The notes beneath the pieces were generated by a model that made no database searches, was not told the origin of the DNA, and saw nothing but the letters and a program-made list of their open reading frames with translations. The translations under genes were made by a program, and so were the position numbers. Positions 55,511 through 64,000 of a stretch of DNA of 64,000 nucleotides are shown here, piece by piece; positions within the stretch are counted from its first letter, which is position 1, and every line of letters begins with the position of its first letter. The DNA comes from Acephala macrosclerotiorum (Eukaryota > Ascomycota > Leotiomycetes > Helotiales > Mollisiaceae): NCBI GenBank assembly GCA_014904845.1, contig MU119208.1:647575-711574 (forward strand), written 5' to 3'.

Positions 55511-56981
55511 ATGGCTCCTGAACGGGAAGTCGCGACTGAACTTGAGGATCGATCTCGAGCCAACCGACTCTCGACCGCAACAACAGCCGTCGACTCCTCA
55601 ATCTCCTCGGACGCTGGGGACATTGAGTCGATCTATTTAAACTATTTCTACGAACCCTTTCCACCGATCCAGGAGGTCAACGCGCGCCGCCGGGTAGTCA
55701 TTGAACCTGGCCCGAACAATTCGTCGACCAGGGACGTTCCTCTCTCTACCAACAATCCAGTCGACCCTCCCAATCCACCCGCAATGGCGACTCGCGATTC
55801 CCCTACCTTAGGCCTCAATAGGAACCGCCTTCCAACCCTATTCGAAGTCCTCTCTCGACAAACCCTCGCCCCTGTTGATCTGTACTTCTTCTATCTGTAC
55901 ATGAGAGATCAACAACGAGCTGTTGACTATCTAGACTTCTGGTAAGTTCCTGGAGCAGGTGGCTACGATTTCGAACTGACACGATATAGGCTCGATGTTG
56001 CTCAACACATGTCCCTGTGCCGACACTATGTTCGTGAGCTGCGACGTTCGGTCATGGTTGGTACCCCCGATGGTGACAAGACTGGATCAAAGCGATCTTC
56101 CGCTCTCTTGGAGAATCTGGGCAACCTCGATCAAGCAGGCCCCTCGATCAACGAAAAGGACAAGAATCAAGATGCGCAGATGTCTGCTTTCCTTCGTGAG
56201 GATGCTGGAAATGGCACTGGTGTTGGTGTTAGTGTTGGGGCTGATCATTCTCCCTCAGCCAGCACGGGTTCGAACATCCCTCGTCCCAGCTTCATGAGCA
56301 GCCCCCAAAACCAAACCGACTCCAGCTCCCCACAACACACCATCTCTCGCGCAGATATTCGTGCTTCTGCTGAGAAGATCCTCTACACCTACCTCCTTCC
56401 CATGTCTGAGCGAGAAATCGGCCTTCCTGATGACATCAGAAACCCCGTCATCGAAGCTATTGAGACCCGTGGCCGTGATGATCCCGAGGTTTTTGATGCT
56501 GCTAAGGATTGGGTCTTCCAAGCTATGGAGCGTGATGCCTTCCCAGGTTTCCTTCGATCAAAGGCTCTTGGCAACTTGGTTCCTCCTTCCATGATGTTCA
56601 GACTGATCTTAGGCCTCGTCGCCATGTTTGGTGGATACTGGGCTGCATTCGTGTTGATCTTCCTGGATAGCGCTCGTCATCTCCGCCTCTACGTATGTTT
56701 TGATCACCGATCCCTCCTTTACAGTCGTTAACATAACTTTACAGCTCATCATCCCATTCACCCTCGGTGTCTTCGGTATTGTTTGCTGGTATTGGTCAAC
56801 TGACGCCTTCCTCGCCCTTGCTGGCTACAGCGAGCATGGTTTCTTCAAATTCTCGAAGATCCATGAACCATTCGTCGGCAAGCTCCTCAAGAAGCGCGCA
56901 TGTATGGCTTTGGTCGTCTTCATCGTGGTTGCTACTGCGGTCAACTGTCTATTCATCTTCGTCCCAGGCTACCACTTGTGA
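55511..56981 (+). CDS. RGS-domain membrane protein, Rax1-like
   Basis: Three exons (55511-55941, 55990-56692, 56745-56981), 456 aa. After a disordered N-terminus with poorly conserved charge, an RGS-type domain begins near residue 105: LPTLFEVLSRQTLAPVDLYF, YMRDQQRAVDYLDFWLDVAQ, HMSLCRHYVREL; a Gly/Ser/Asn linker (about 190-270) interrupts it, and ISRADIRASAEKILYTYLLP and DAAKDWVFQAMERDAFPGFL complete it. Three hydrophobic helices follow (FRLILGLVAMFGGYWAAFVL; LIIPFTLGVFGIVCWYW; ACMALVVFIVVATAVNCLFI). This architecture is that of Rax1, a plasma-membrane protein for bud-site or polarity memory in yeast; Aspergillus homologues affect growth and stress. RGS proteins can stimulate G-alpha GTPase, not proven for Rax1. 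Confidence 0.88.
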
Positions 56982-57995
56982 TTTAGAATTGGATGGAGTA
57001 ATTCTCCGGCGCAAACGGGGTCTTTCAATGGTCATTCATGGGGCGTATTAAAGGGGTGATATTTTTCATCTAAGTCCGGTGACGGCATTGAAACTGATAA
57101 TAAAAACTTGTACTTTAGGGCGGAGTTTTATGAGCGTTTACGACAGCAACGACTTGCACATTTTCCTTTTCTTCTAATACCCAAGGTCGATATTGAGTAG
57201 AGATGGCGGATGGCCTGTGGTAATAGTCTCTTTGCAAAAATGAAGCGATGCCTTAGAATTTCTCATTCATTCAGAAAAGCGACAAGTGAATTCATCGAAT
57301 TATCATTTAATACAGGCTGGTAGAAGCGAACATTTCCTGGAACTCGACATTTTCCCCGAGAAGTTGGAATATCTAAGATTGAAGGAATCCATCTCATCCT
57401 GGGTAAACTCTTATGAGCAGGCCATGCTCTTCCAACGCAAAAAGTTCAGAGCACCGTTCGATTTCAAATCTCCCTGATAATGTAGGGCATTTAAGCCGTG
57501 ATTAAGTGCTGTCTAGATGACAGTATCTAGAGTCACCATCTGAAATTCACAAGGAGCTGCTCTACTAGCTCGACTACAAAATTGGAGATGAGATACGGAT
57601 TGTTTAGCAAGGGAGGGGACATTGAGAGTTCGCAATGATGGGATATGATTGTCTTATAGCATGCAGTACTTCTTAATGCTCATGGATGATGTAGTGACCT
57701 TATCAAATCACAACATTATCCAGCCTACTTCGAAGAATCAAACAGTTCAAAACCGCACTTCTTAGGATTCAGCTTGGCTTTCTTCCTCTGGAACATTGGG
57801 CAAACCGGAATTCTGCTTTCTGCTAACTGAGTATGTCACGGTCTCGAAGTTGTTATGTGGGGAAAATAATTTTGCATGTCCTTGAGAATGTGGTGCATTC
57901 AGGATTTGGAAATGCTCAATGCACGTCTAATACCAATGCTCTACGCTCCATCCATGTGTTTTCATACTTTCATCAAATAATGACCTCAAGCTCTT
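56982..57995. other. convergent intergenic region
   Basis: About 1 kb. Only short frames, the longest (57286-57477) without support. AATAAAA-like signals near 57100 belong to the RGS gene 3' end. Confidence 0.45.
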
Positions 57996-58942
57996 CTACT
58001 TGCTCGATCCCCCACCCAACAGCCCAAAGCCCCTCTTCTTTGCATTAGGCTTCCCCTTCTCATCCGAATCATCGACATCCATCGCCTCATCCTCTTCCTC
58101 ATCCCTATCCCCACTACCCCTCTTACTCGCAGCTCCAGCCCCTAACTTCCTTCCAAGCCCAGCAAACAATCCTCCTCCACCAGAACTCTTATCCTCAGCC
58201 TCCTTTCCTTTATCAGACTTGGTATCAGTACCCTTAGCTTCAACGAGCTTCTCAACATGGGCAGCCCACTCCTCTTCCTCCTTAGCGCGTTGCCGAGCAG
58301 TAGCTTTAATACCAGCAATCTGACGCTCGAGATCAGCTAACGTGGTGACGCAGCGTGTAGACCATTCGTTCAAAGTATTTAGCATCTGCGGGATGGAGTT
58401 TGGTTGGAGATCTCGGAGGGGAGCGACAGAGGAGACTGCGACGAGCTTGTGGTATGGATCAAGTGTTGCGTTCAACAAGCCGGCGTAGATGGCGGAGATG
58501 ACTAGATCTTCTAGCTCTCGTGTTGTTTCCAGTCCGAGATGGGTGAGGAGGGAGGTGTAGGATAGGTCGGCTTGGTTCTTTGCTAGGGTGAGGAGGGATA
58601 GTTGGCGGAGCTTGATAGTTTGTGCTTCGCTGAGGGAGGGAAGGTCGGGGGTGGAGCGGTAGTCGGTGTAAGTGCCATAGCTGAAGATCTTGAGGAGGGT
58701 GAGATGGGAGGCATGGTCTGGAGATTCTGCTAGAGCTTGGATTTGCGGTGTTTGGAGGAGCTCGGCGAATATGAAGGTGTTGGGTGCGGACGTTGCTCGT
58801 GTGATGAGGTCTGCGGCGGCGCGGGGTGACGAGGCTGACTTTGTCAGGGCTAGGAAAGGCTGAGATTCTGTCAGTACGGGAATATGGTATTTCTGAATGT
58901 TTCACCGACCGCCAGGGCATTGGTAGCTTTGATTTGCTCCAT
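57996..58942 (-). CDS. CSN7: COP9 signalosome subunit 7 (PCI domain)
   Basis: Two exons (58942-58910, 58859-57996), 298 aa. The tiny first exon MEQIKATNALA joins PFLALTKSASSPRAAADLIT through an intron with GTCGGT donor and CTCAG acceptor. The PCI-type helical repeats follow: TNTFIFAELLQTPQIQ-like segment (NTFIFAELLQTPQIQAL), HLTLLKIFSYGTYTDY, IKLRQLSLLTLAKNQADLSY, and the winged helix TSLLTHLGLETTRELEDLVI, SAIYAGLLNATLDPYHKLV, in which short isoleucine-rich steps are typical of CSN7. A coiled-coil (NEWSTRCVTTLADLERQIAG) and a Lys/Asp-rich Gly tail close it. The signalosome removes Nedd8 from cullins, controlling SCF-type ligases. Divergent from the copper ATPase gene. Confidence 0.88.
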
Positions 58943-60213
58943 CGTGCTGCGTGCGCGTGTAGTTGCGATTTGGAGGTCTGGTATGTCAATTTGCTGCCTG
59001 TTTCAATCACCCTCAGTGCTTGGGACTTTCTCAAAGCTTGATACCTGTCAAGTTTTGCCGATCTTTTGGAAGGGAGGTATTGCCGGATGAAGTCCTCGTG
59101 GCGTGCCGCTGCAGTCAAAACTTCCGGAGGGCTGAAGAATGGGGAAATCCTAATTGTTGAAACGCAGTCAAACAATCATCTCGGATATTGTCAGGGTGGT
59201 GAAGCTTGATCTGCGTTTGAGAACGGTATCAAGCTAAGCGATATCACTAGCCCTGTTTTCGGATCTTGCCTGAGAGCGCGTTCACCAGCACTTTCTGGAG
59301 CGGGTCGAGTGCATGATATCAGATCATCCATATCTGATACCGCAGGCTTCTGAGGCTAAGCATTTCTGGATCGTACAGTTTCTCTTACTCTTGCCTCTGG
59401 AAGAATTATATTCCCCCTTTTGCTGGGGTCTTTCAAAGCCGCGTTGACCTTTTTTTCGGGAGGGCTCTCACAGGCGGGCGCTTCTCCGGACTTTGCTGAA
59501 AGAGGATCAAGGTCCCGAATGTACCAAACATTCAAGGAAATTTTGAGGAACTATTGAACGCACTGATGAGCAAAAGGCTGGGGTCTCCTGTGATGGATAT
59601 TTTGAGACACACGGTCCCGCTCTGGTACCTGCCGAATCACGGCTTTTGCGCATGGCCTTGTCGCACCTGAACCCAAGTTGTCTTTGTACATAATCTGTTC
59701 CAAGTCTTTCTTTTGACCCGCCACAACTCACTCTCTTAAACCCCTTAGACCGCCCTCGTACATATTCCTCAATCACACTCAGTTTCTGGGACTTTCACTC
59801 TTCCTCCTACGACTTCGTATCCTATGGCTTACGACTCAACGCTCAGTTACGATTTATAGACTGCACGTTTCGGTGACCGAAAGGATTGTGGCTGTGATCC
59901 CGTCTCTCCCGATGACAAAGACATCGTAATTCCGGACCTCCACCAATTCGAAGATCACTCTTCCGCAGCAGCAGAAGCTGGTCTTCTGTCCTGAAATAGC
60001 TTGTACATATGTCAGTACTGGAACACTTGACCTCCGGATGTCCCAGATCGACAGGATAATTGACGCTGCTCGCATCTGGCAATATTGAATTTACGCTGAC
60101 TACCGGCACATGTAGTAAGAACGAGGATTACCTGTCAGATAATTACCCAGAACGCCCAAATACGCTCAGCTCCCCAACAGCGCCGCTGCTGAGCGCAGCA
60201 GAACATATACACA
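58943..60213. promoter_or_regulatory. divergent intergenic region, CSN7/copper ATPase
   Basis: 1.27 kb with both promoters. Two TTTGCTG strings (59419-59425, 59492-59498) resemble copper-responsive GCTG elements in general form but do not meet the full published consensus of Cuf1-type sites. Short minus-strand frames have no support. No gene. Confidence 0.35.
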
Positions 60214-63200
60214 ATGGCGCCCTCGAAATTGAAAGTTGCGATAGATACAGCATCGAGGCCTTTGTTGAGCACACCGACTGCACATATGGCAACTACTACA
60301 CTGAAAGTTGGTGGGATGACCTGCGGTGCTTGCACGTCAGCAGTGGAGGCTGGCTTCAAAGGTCTCGATGGAGTGGGAAATGTGTCTGTGAGCTTGGTTA
60401 TGGAGAGAGCGGTTGTGGTTCACGATCCACAAAGGATAACGGCGGAGAAAATACAAGAGATCATTGAAGACCGGGGCTTTGATGCGGAAGTGCTAGCGAC
60501 AGATCTTCCCTCACCGATGTTCGCCAGGAATGGGTACTTGTACGACGAAGACGAAGATGGAGAAGAAGAGGATGTTCCTACGACGACTACAACGACATTG
60601 GCCGTGGAAGGAATGACATGTGGCGCTTGTACATCGGCGATAGAGGGTGGATTCCAAGGTGTGGCAGGAGTGAAACATTTCAGCATATCGCTGCTGTCAG
60701 AACGAGCAGTTGTAGAACATAACGCCTCTATTTTAACTGCGGACCAAATTGCAGAGATCATTGAGGACCGAGGGTTTGGAGCTACAATTGTGGAAAGCAA
60801 TGTCTCGGCCCCGGCGAACCCAAAGCTACGGCGAGGAAGCACTGCAAGGAGAGAGAAGGTTGCAACAACGACGGTTGCGATAGAAGGTATGACTTGCGGA
60901 GCGTGCACTTCTGCAGTGGAAGAGGGTTTCAAGGGCATTGATGGCCTCGTGCAGTTCAATATCAGTCTTCTGGCTGAGCGAGCTGTGATCATTCACGATC
61001 CTTCCAAGCTTTCTTCTGAGAAGATCGCCGAAATCATCGAAGACAGAGGTTTTGGTGCCAAGATTGTTTCCACACAGCTAGGAAGCGCTTCAGAGCCATC
61101 GAACGCTGCACAAGCCCAATTCAAGATATTTGGTGTCCATGATGCGGCAGCAGCGACGGATCTGGAAACCAAGTTGAAGTCGATGCCAGGAGTCAACTCT
61201 GCGACCATCAGCCTTGCAACAAATAGACTAAACGTCTCGCATCAACCAAACATTGCTGGCTTGCGTGCGTTGGTTGAACTCATTGAAGCACAAGGGTACA
61301 ATGCCTTGGTGGCTGATAATGATGATAACAACGCTCAGCTGGAGTCATTGGCAAAGACCAAGGAGATCACAGAATGGCGGAGGGCCTTCAAGACTTCCTT
61401 GTGCTTCGCTATCCCAGTCTTCTTGATCAGCATGATCATACCTATGTTACTTCCTTGGCTTGACTTTGGGAGTCTCATCATCATTCAAGGACTCTATCTT
61501 GGCGACATTATTTGTTTAGTTCTTACGGTACCCGTCCAATTCGGCATTGGCAAGCGTTTCTACATTTCTGCGTACAAATCTATGAAGCATGGTTCTCCTA
61601 CAATGGACGTACTGGTCGTCCTTGGTACCTCCGCAGCATTTTTCTTCAGCATAGCCGCCATGGCTGTATCTATTCTCATGCCTCCTCACACCCGACCAAG
61701 TACGATCTTCGACACGAGCAGCATGCTCATCACCTTCATCACCCTCGGACGCTTCCTGGAGAACCGCGCGAAAGGACAGACATCCAAGGCCTTGTCGCGA
61801 CTCATGTCACTTGCACCATCCATGGCCACTATTTATGCAGATCCAATTGCCGCGGAGAAGGCGGCCGAAGGTTGGGAACTGGCAATCGGCTCAGGTAACG
61901 AACCAAAATCCGAATCTGGGCAGGAGGGTAATGCAGCGGAAGAGAAAGTTATTCCTACTGAGCTCATCCAGGTTGGAGATATTGTCATTCTTCGACCTGG
62001 CGACAAGATCCCAGCTGATGGAACTGTGACGCGTGGCGAAACTTACGTGGATGAGAGTATGGTTACTGGAGAGGCAATGCCCGTCCAGAAACGAAAAGGC
62101 AGTCTTCTCATCGGTGGCACAGTCAATGGAACCGGCCGAGTTGATTTCCGAGTTACCAGAGCTGGCAGAGATACTCAACTCAGCCAGATTGTCAAGCTCG
62201 TTCAAGACGCTCAAACTACCCGCGCCCCAATTCAACGACTTGCCGACACCATTGCTGGTTATTTCGTCCCGACTATTCTACTCCTTGGGTTCATCACCTT
62301 CGCGACATGGATGATCTTGAGCCATGTTCTTACGAACCCGCCAAAGATCTTCATGGACGCAGCCAGTGGCGGCAAGTTTATGGTTTGCGTCAAGCTTTGC
62401 ATTTCAGTCATCGTTTTCGCTTGTCCCTGTGCTCTTGGTCTCGCCACTCCAACAGCTGTCATGGTTGGGACTGGTGTCGGTGCTGAGAACGGTATCTTGG
62501 TCAAGGGCGGTGCTGCTTTGGAGACAGCTACCAAGATCACTCAGGTTGTTCTCGATAAGACTGGAACACTTACACTTGGCAAGATGAGCGTTGCTAGCTC
62601 TAAGCTTGTTTCGACCTGGGATAACAGCGAATGGCGCCGAAAGCTATGGTGGACAATTCTTGGACTTGCGGAGATGGGCAGTGAGCATCCTATTGGGAAG
62701 GCAATTCTGGCATCTGCAAAGGAAGAGCTTGGTCTTGGCATTGAAGGAACCATCGACGGCAGCGTTGGTGATTTCAAGGCCGTTGTTGGTAAAGGTATTG
62801 ATGCTCTTGTTGAGCCTGCTACCAGTGCTGAACGAGCCCGGTATCGTATCTTGATCGGAAGCGTTCGTTTCCTGAAGGACCAAAATGTCGCCGTCCCTCA
62901 AGAAGCAATTGATGCTTCGGAAGAGGCCAACATGAAAGCAGCCGGCTCGTCCAAGGCCGCATCCGCCGGAACCACCAACATCTTCATTGCAATCGATGGC
63001 GCTTTTGCAGGACATCTCTGCTTGGCCGACACAGTGAAAGACAGCGCACGTGCAGCCATTGCCGCTCTTCACCGGATGGGAATCAAAACTGCAATTGTCA
63101 CTGGTGACCAACGCTCAACCGCCGTGGCCGTTGCACGCATCGTCGGCATTCCTTCCGAGAACGTCCACGCCGGTGTGACCCCCGACCAAAAGCAAGAGAT

Positions 63201-63762
63201 TATCCGCAGTCTTCAAGCACAGGGAGAATGTGTTGCGATGGTTGGTGATGGTATCAATGACTCGCCTGCATTGGCAACTGCCGACGTCGGTATTGCTATG
63301 TCTTCCGGGACGGATGTTGCGATGGAAGCTGCGGACGTGGTGCTCATGCGTCCGAACGACCTTATGGATATCCCTGCTTCTATTCAACTCGCTCGCTCCA
63401 TCTTCAATCGCATCAAGCTTAACCTGAGTTGGGCGTGTGGTTACAATATCATTGGACTTCCGTTCGCGATGGGTGTTTTCCTCCCTTTCGGATGGCACCT
63501 ACATCCCATGGCTGCTGGTGCTGCGATGGCAGCCAGTAGTGTCAGTGTCGTTGCCAGCAGTCTACTTTTGAAATTCTGGAAGCGGCCAAGGTGGATGGAA
63601 GATGCGATGTTGGAAGAGAAGGGACAGTTGAGGAAGAAGGGCAAGGGATGGGGAATGGGAGGTCTGGTTGGTAAGGCCACGGATCTTGCCAGAGCGGTGA
63701 CGGGCAGGAAGAGGACAGAGGAAGATGGATATGTGCCTTTGAGTAATCTCGAGGCTGTATAG
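60214..63762 (+). CDS. CCC2: copper-transporting P1B-type ATPase (Ccc2-like)
   Basis: Single exon, 1182 aa. Three heavy-metal-associated domains have GMTCGACTSA (Cys pairs near residues 36-40, 136-140, 228-232); a fourth, FKIFGVHDAAAATDLETKL near 305, lacks the CxxC pair. Eight membrane helices surround the CPC motif (ACPCALGLATPTA, Cys737 and Cys739), DKTGTLTLGK (phosphorylated Asp781), SEHPIGKAI (SEHP motif), and VAMVGDGINDSPALATADVG (hinge, Asp1012). HMA domain 4 may serve as a spacer. Fungal Ccc2 pumps Cu(I) into the trans-Golgi to load multicopper oxidases such as ferroxidases and laccases. The start at 60214 is used because the next ATG (60286) would leave only a few residues before the first HMA domain. 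Confidence 0.95.
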   Translation: MAPSKLKVAIDTASRPLLSTPTAHMATTTLKVGGMTCGACTSAVEAGFKGLDGVGNVSVSLVMERAVVVHDPQRITAEKIQEIIEDRGFDAEVLATDLPSPMFARNGYLYDEDEDGEEEDVPTTTTTTLAVEGMTCGACTSAIEGGFQGVAGVKHFSISLLSERAVVEHNASILTADQIAEIIEDRGFGATIVESNVSAPANPKLRRGSTARREKVATTTVAIEGMTCGACTSAVEEGFKGIDGLVQFNISLLAERAVIIHDPSKLSSEKIAEIIEDRGFGAKIVSTQLGSASEPSNAAQAQFKIFGVHDAAAATDLETKLKSMPGVNSATISLATNRLNVSHQPNIAGLRALVELIEAQGYNALVADNDDNNAQLESLAKTKEITEWRRAFKTSLCFAIPVFLISMIIPMLLPWLDFGSLIIIQGLYLGDIICLVLTVPVQFGIGKRFYISAYKSMKHGSPTMDVLVVLGTSAAFFFSIAAMAVSILMPPHTRPSTIFDTSSMLITFITLGRFLENRAKGQTSKALSRLMSLAPSMATIYADPIAAEKAAEGWELAIGSGNEPKSESGQEGNAAEEKVIPTELIQVGDIVILRPGDKIPADGTVTRGETYVDESMVTGEAMPVQKRKGSLLIGGTVNGTGRVDFRVTRAGRDTQLSQIVKLVQDAQTTRAPIQRLADTIAGYFVPTILLLGFITFATWMILSHVLTNPPKIFMDAASGGKFMVCVKLCISVIVFACPCALGLATPTAVMVGTGVGAENGILVKGGAALETATKITQVVLDKTGTLTLGKMSVASSKLVSTWDNSEWRRKLWWTILGLAEMGSEHPIGKAILASAKEELGLGIEGTIDGSVGDFKAVVGKGIDALVEPATSAERARYRILIGSVRFLKDQNVAVPQEAIDASEEANMKAAGSSKAASAGTTNIFIAIDGAFAGHLCLADTVKDSARAAIAALHRMGIKTAIVTGDQRSTAVAVARIVGIPSENVHAGVTPDQKQEIIRSLQAQGECVAMVGDGINDSPALATADVGIAMSSGTDVAMEAADVVLMRPNDLMDIPASIQLARSIFNRIKLNLSWACGYNIIGLPFAMGVFLPFGWHLHPMAAGAAMAASSVSVVASSLLLKFWKRPRWMEDAMLEEKGQLRKKGKGWGMGGLVGKATDLARAVTGRKRTEEDGYVPLSNLEAV

Positions 63763-64000
63763 ACTACTTGTATATTATTTGACGCGATTGAGCGATTGCA
63801 TATTATTTTGTCAGATACTCCCTTGGTTCAAACGCACCAAATTTCTAAGATTTTGAAGCCTCATCTGGTGTAAATAATCGGAATCGATTAAAATGGCGAC
63901 AGGCACTACGGAGGTACAGCCCATAAGTATTAGACCACGCTAACTTTAGTGTGCCCCACAGCATCTTACCCTTAACCTAATAAGGTAAGACACCACCTAT
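63763..64000. other. 3' flank of copper ATPase, window edge
   Basis: AT-rich 3' flank; nothing beyond the copper ATPase end can be supported. The window ends here. Confidence 0.5.

Noticed and set aside
58459..59175. 238-codon minus-strand frame overlapping CSN7
   Set aside because: It is an alternative frame of CSN7; its Pro/His/Arg-rich translation is a shadow, while the other frame has the PCI sequence.
59418..59498. Two TTTGCTG strings as copper-responsive elements
   Set aside because: They fail the full published consensus at upstream positions and lie more than 700 bases from the ATG; kept only as a weak note in the feature.

Overview
This is nuclear DNA of a filamentous ascomycete, probably a leotiomycete-like Pezizomycotina; that placement is inferred from overall character, not from a search. 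The evidence is short spliceosomal introns (about 45-80 nt, GT..AG with CTAAC/CTGAC-type branch sites), compact genes on both strands, fungus-specific families (Osm1-cytochrome b5 fumarate reductase, Rax1-type RGS protein, DHHC Pfa4, DHA2 and sugar-porter MFS), a dispersed single 5S rRNA gene, and repeat-induced-point-mutation-like damage in a tandem gene family. There are no operons, CRISPR arrays or convincing transposons.

Layout. 0-10.8 kb: a secreted FAS1 protein, a Rossmann-fold reductase, fumarate reductase with a cytochrome b5 tail, a protein-kinase-like gene with an unclear 5' end, a small unknown protein and a GNAT acetyltransferase. 10.8-17.9 kb: a decayed 2EXR gene, an MFS sugar transporter, a divergent but structurally compensated 5S rRNA, and the ribosome-associated ATPase Ola1. 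18.3-22.3 kb: five related copies of an unrecognised small membrane-protein family, most with stops or frameshifts. 22.4-29.6 kb: TDG/MUG uracil-DNA glycosylase and UDP-GlcNAc pyrophosphorylase from a shared promoter, a decayed ORF, a gene with a nonsense codon 14, and an unknown protein with a C-terminal membrane helix. 30.5-42.3 kb: a Gly/Ser-rich secreted, probably GPI-anchored protein, a Pfa4-type palmitoyltransferase, a DHA2 drug pump, a glycine-rich protein and a 1071-aa disordered membrane-tail protein. 44-64 kb: mostly housekeeping and cell-cycle genes (F-box protein, SprT-like metalloprotease, DUF4267-like membrane protein, Chk1, the APC/C-type E2 Ubc11, eL31, Rax1-like RGS, COP9 subunit 7, Ccc2-type copper ATPase).

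How the genes relate. They are independent transcription units. Thematically, Chk1, the E2-C enzyme, CSN7 and the F-box protein belong to checkpoint and ubiquitin control, and Uap1 feeds chitin and GPI/N-glycan synthesis. The most novel material is the 18.3-22.3 kb tandem family. Its in-frame stops sit exactly where sister copies have Trp codons (TGG to TAG), as expected if RIP hit a recently expanded lineage-restricted family.

Exon coordinates were derived by hand from reading frame, splice signals and family conservation; transcript data would be needed to confirm them.
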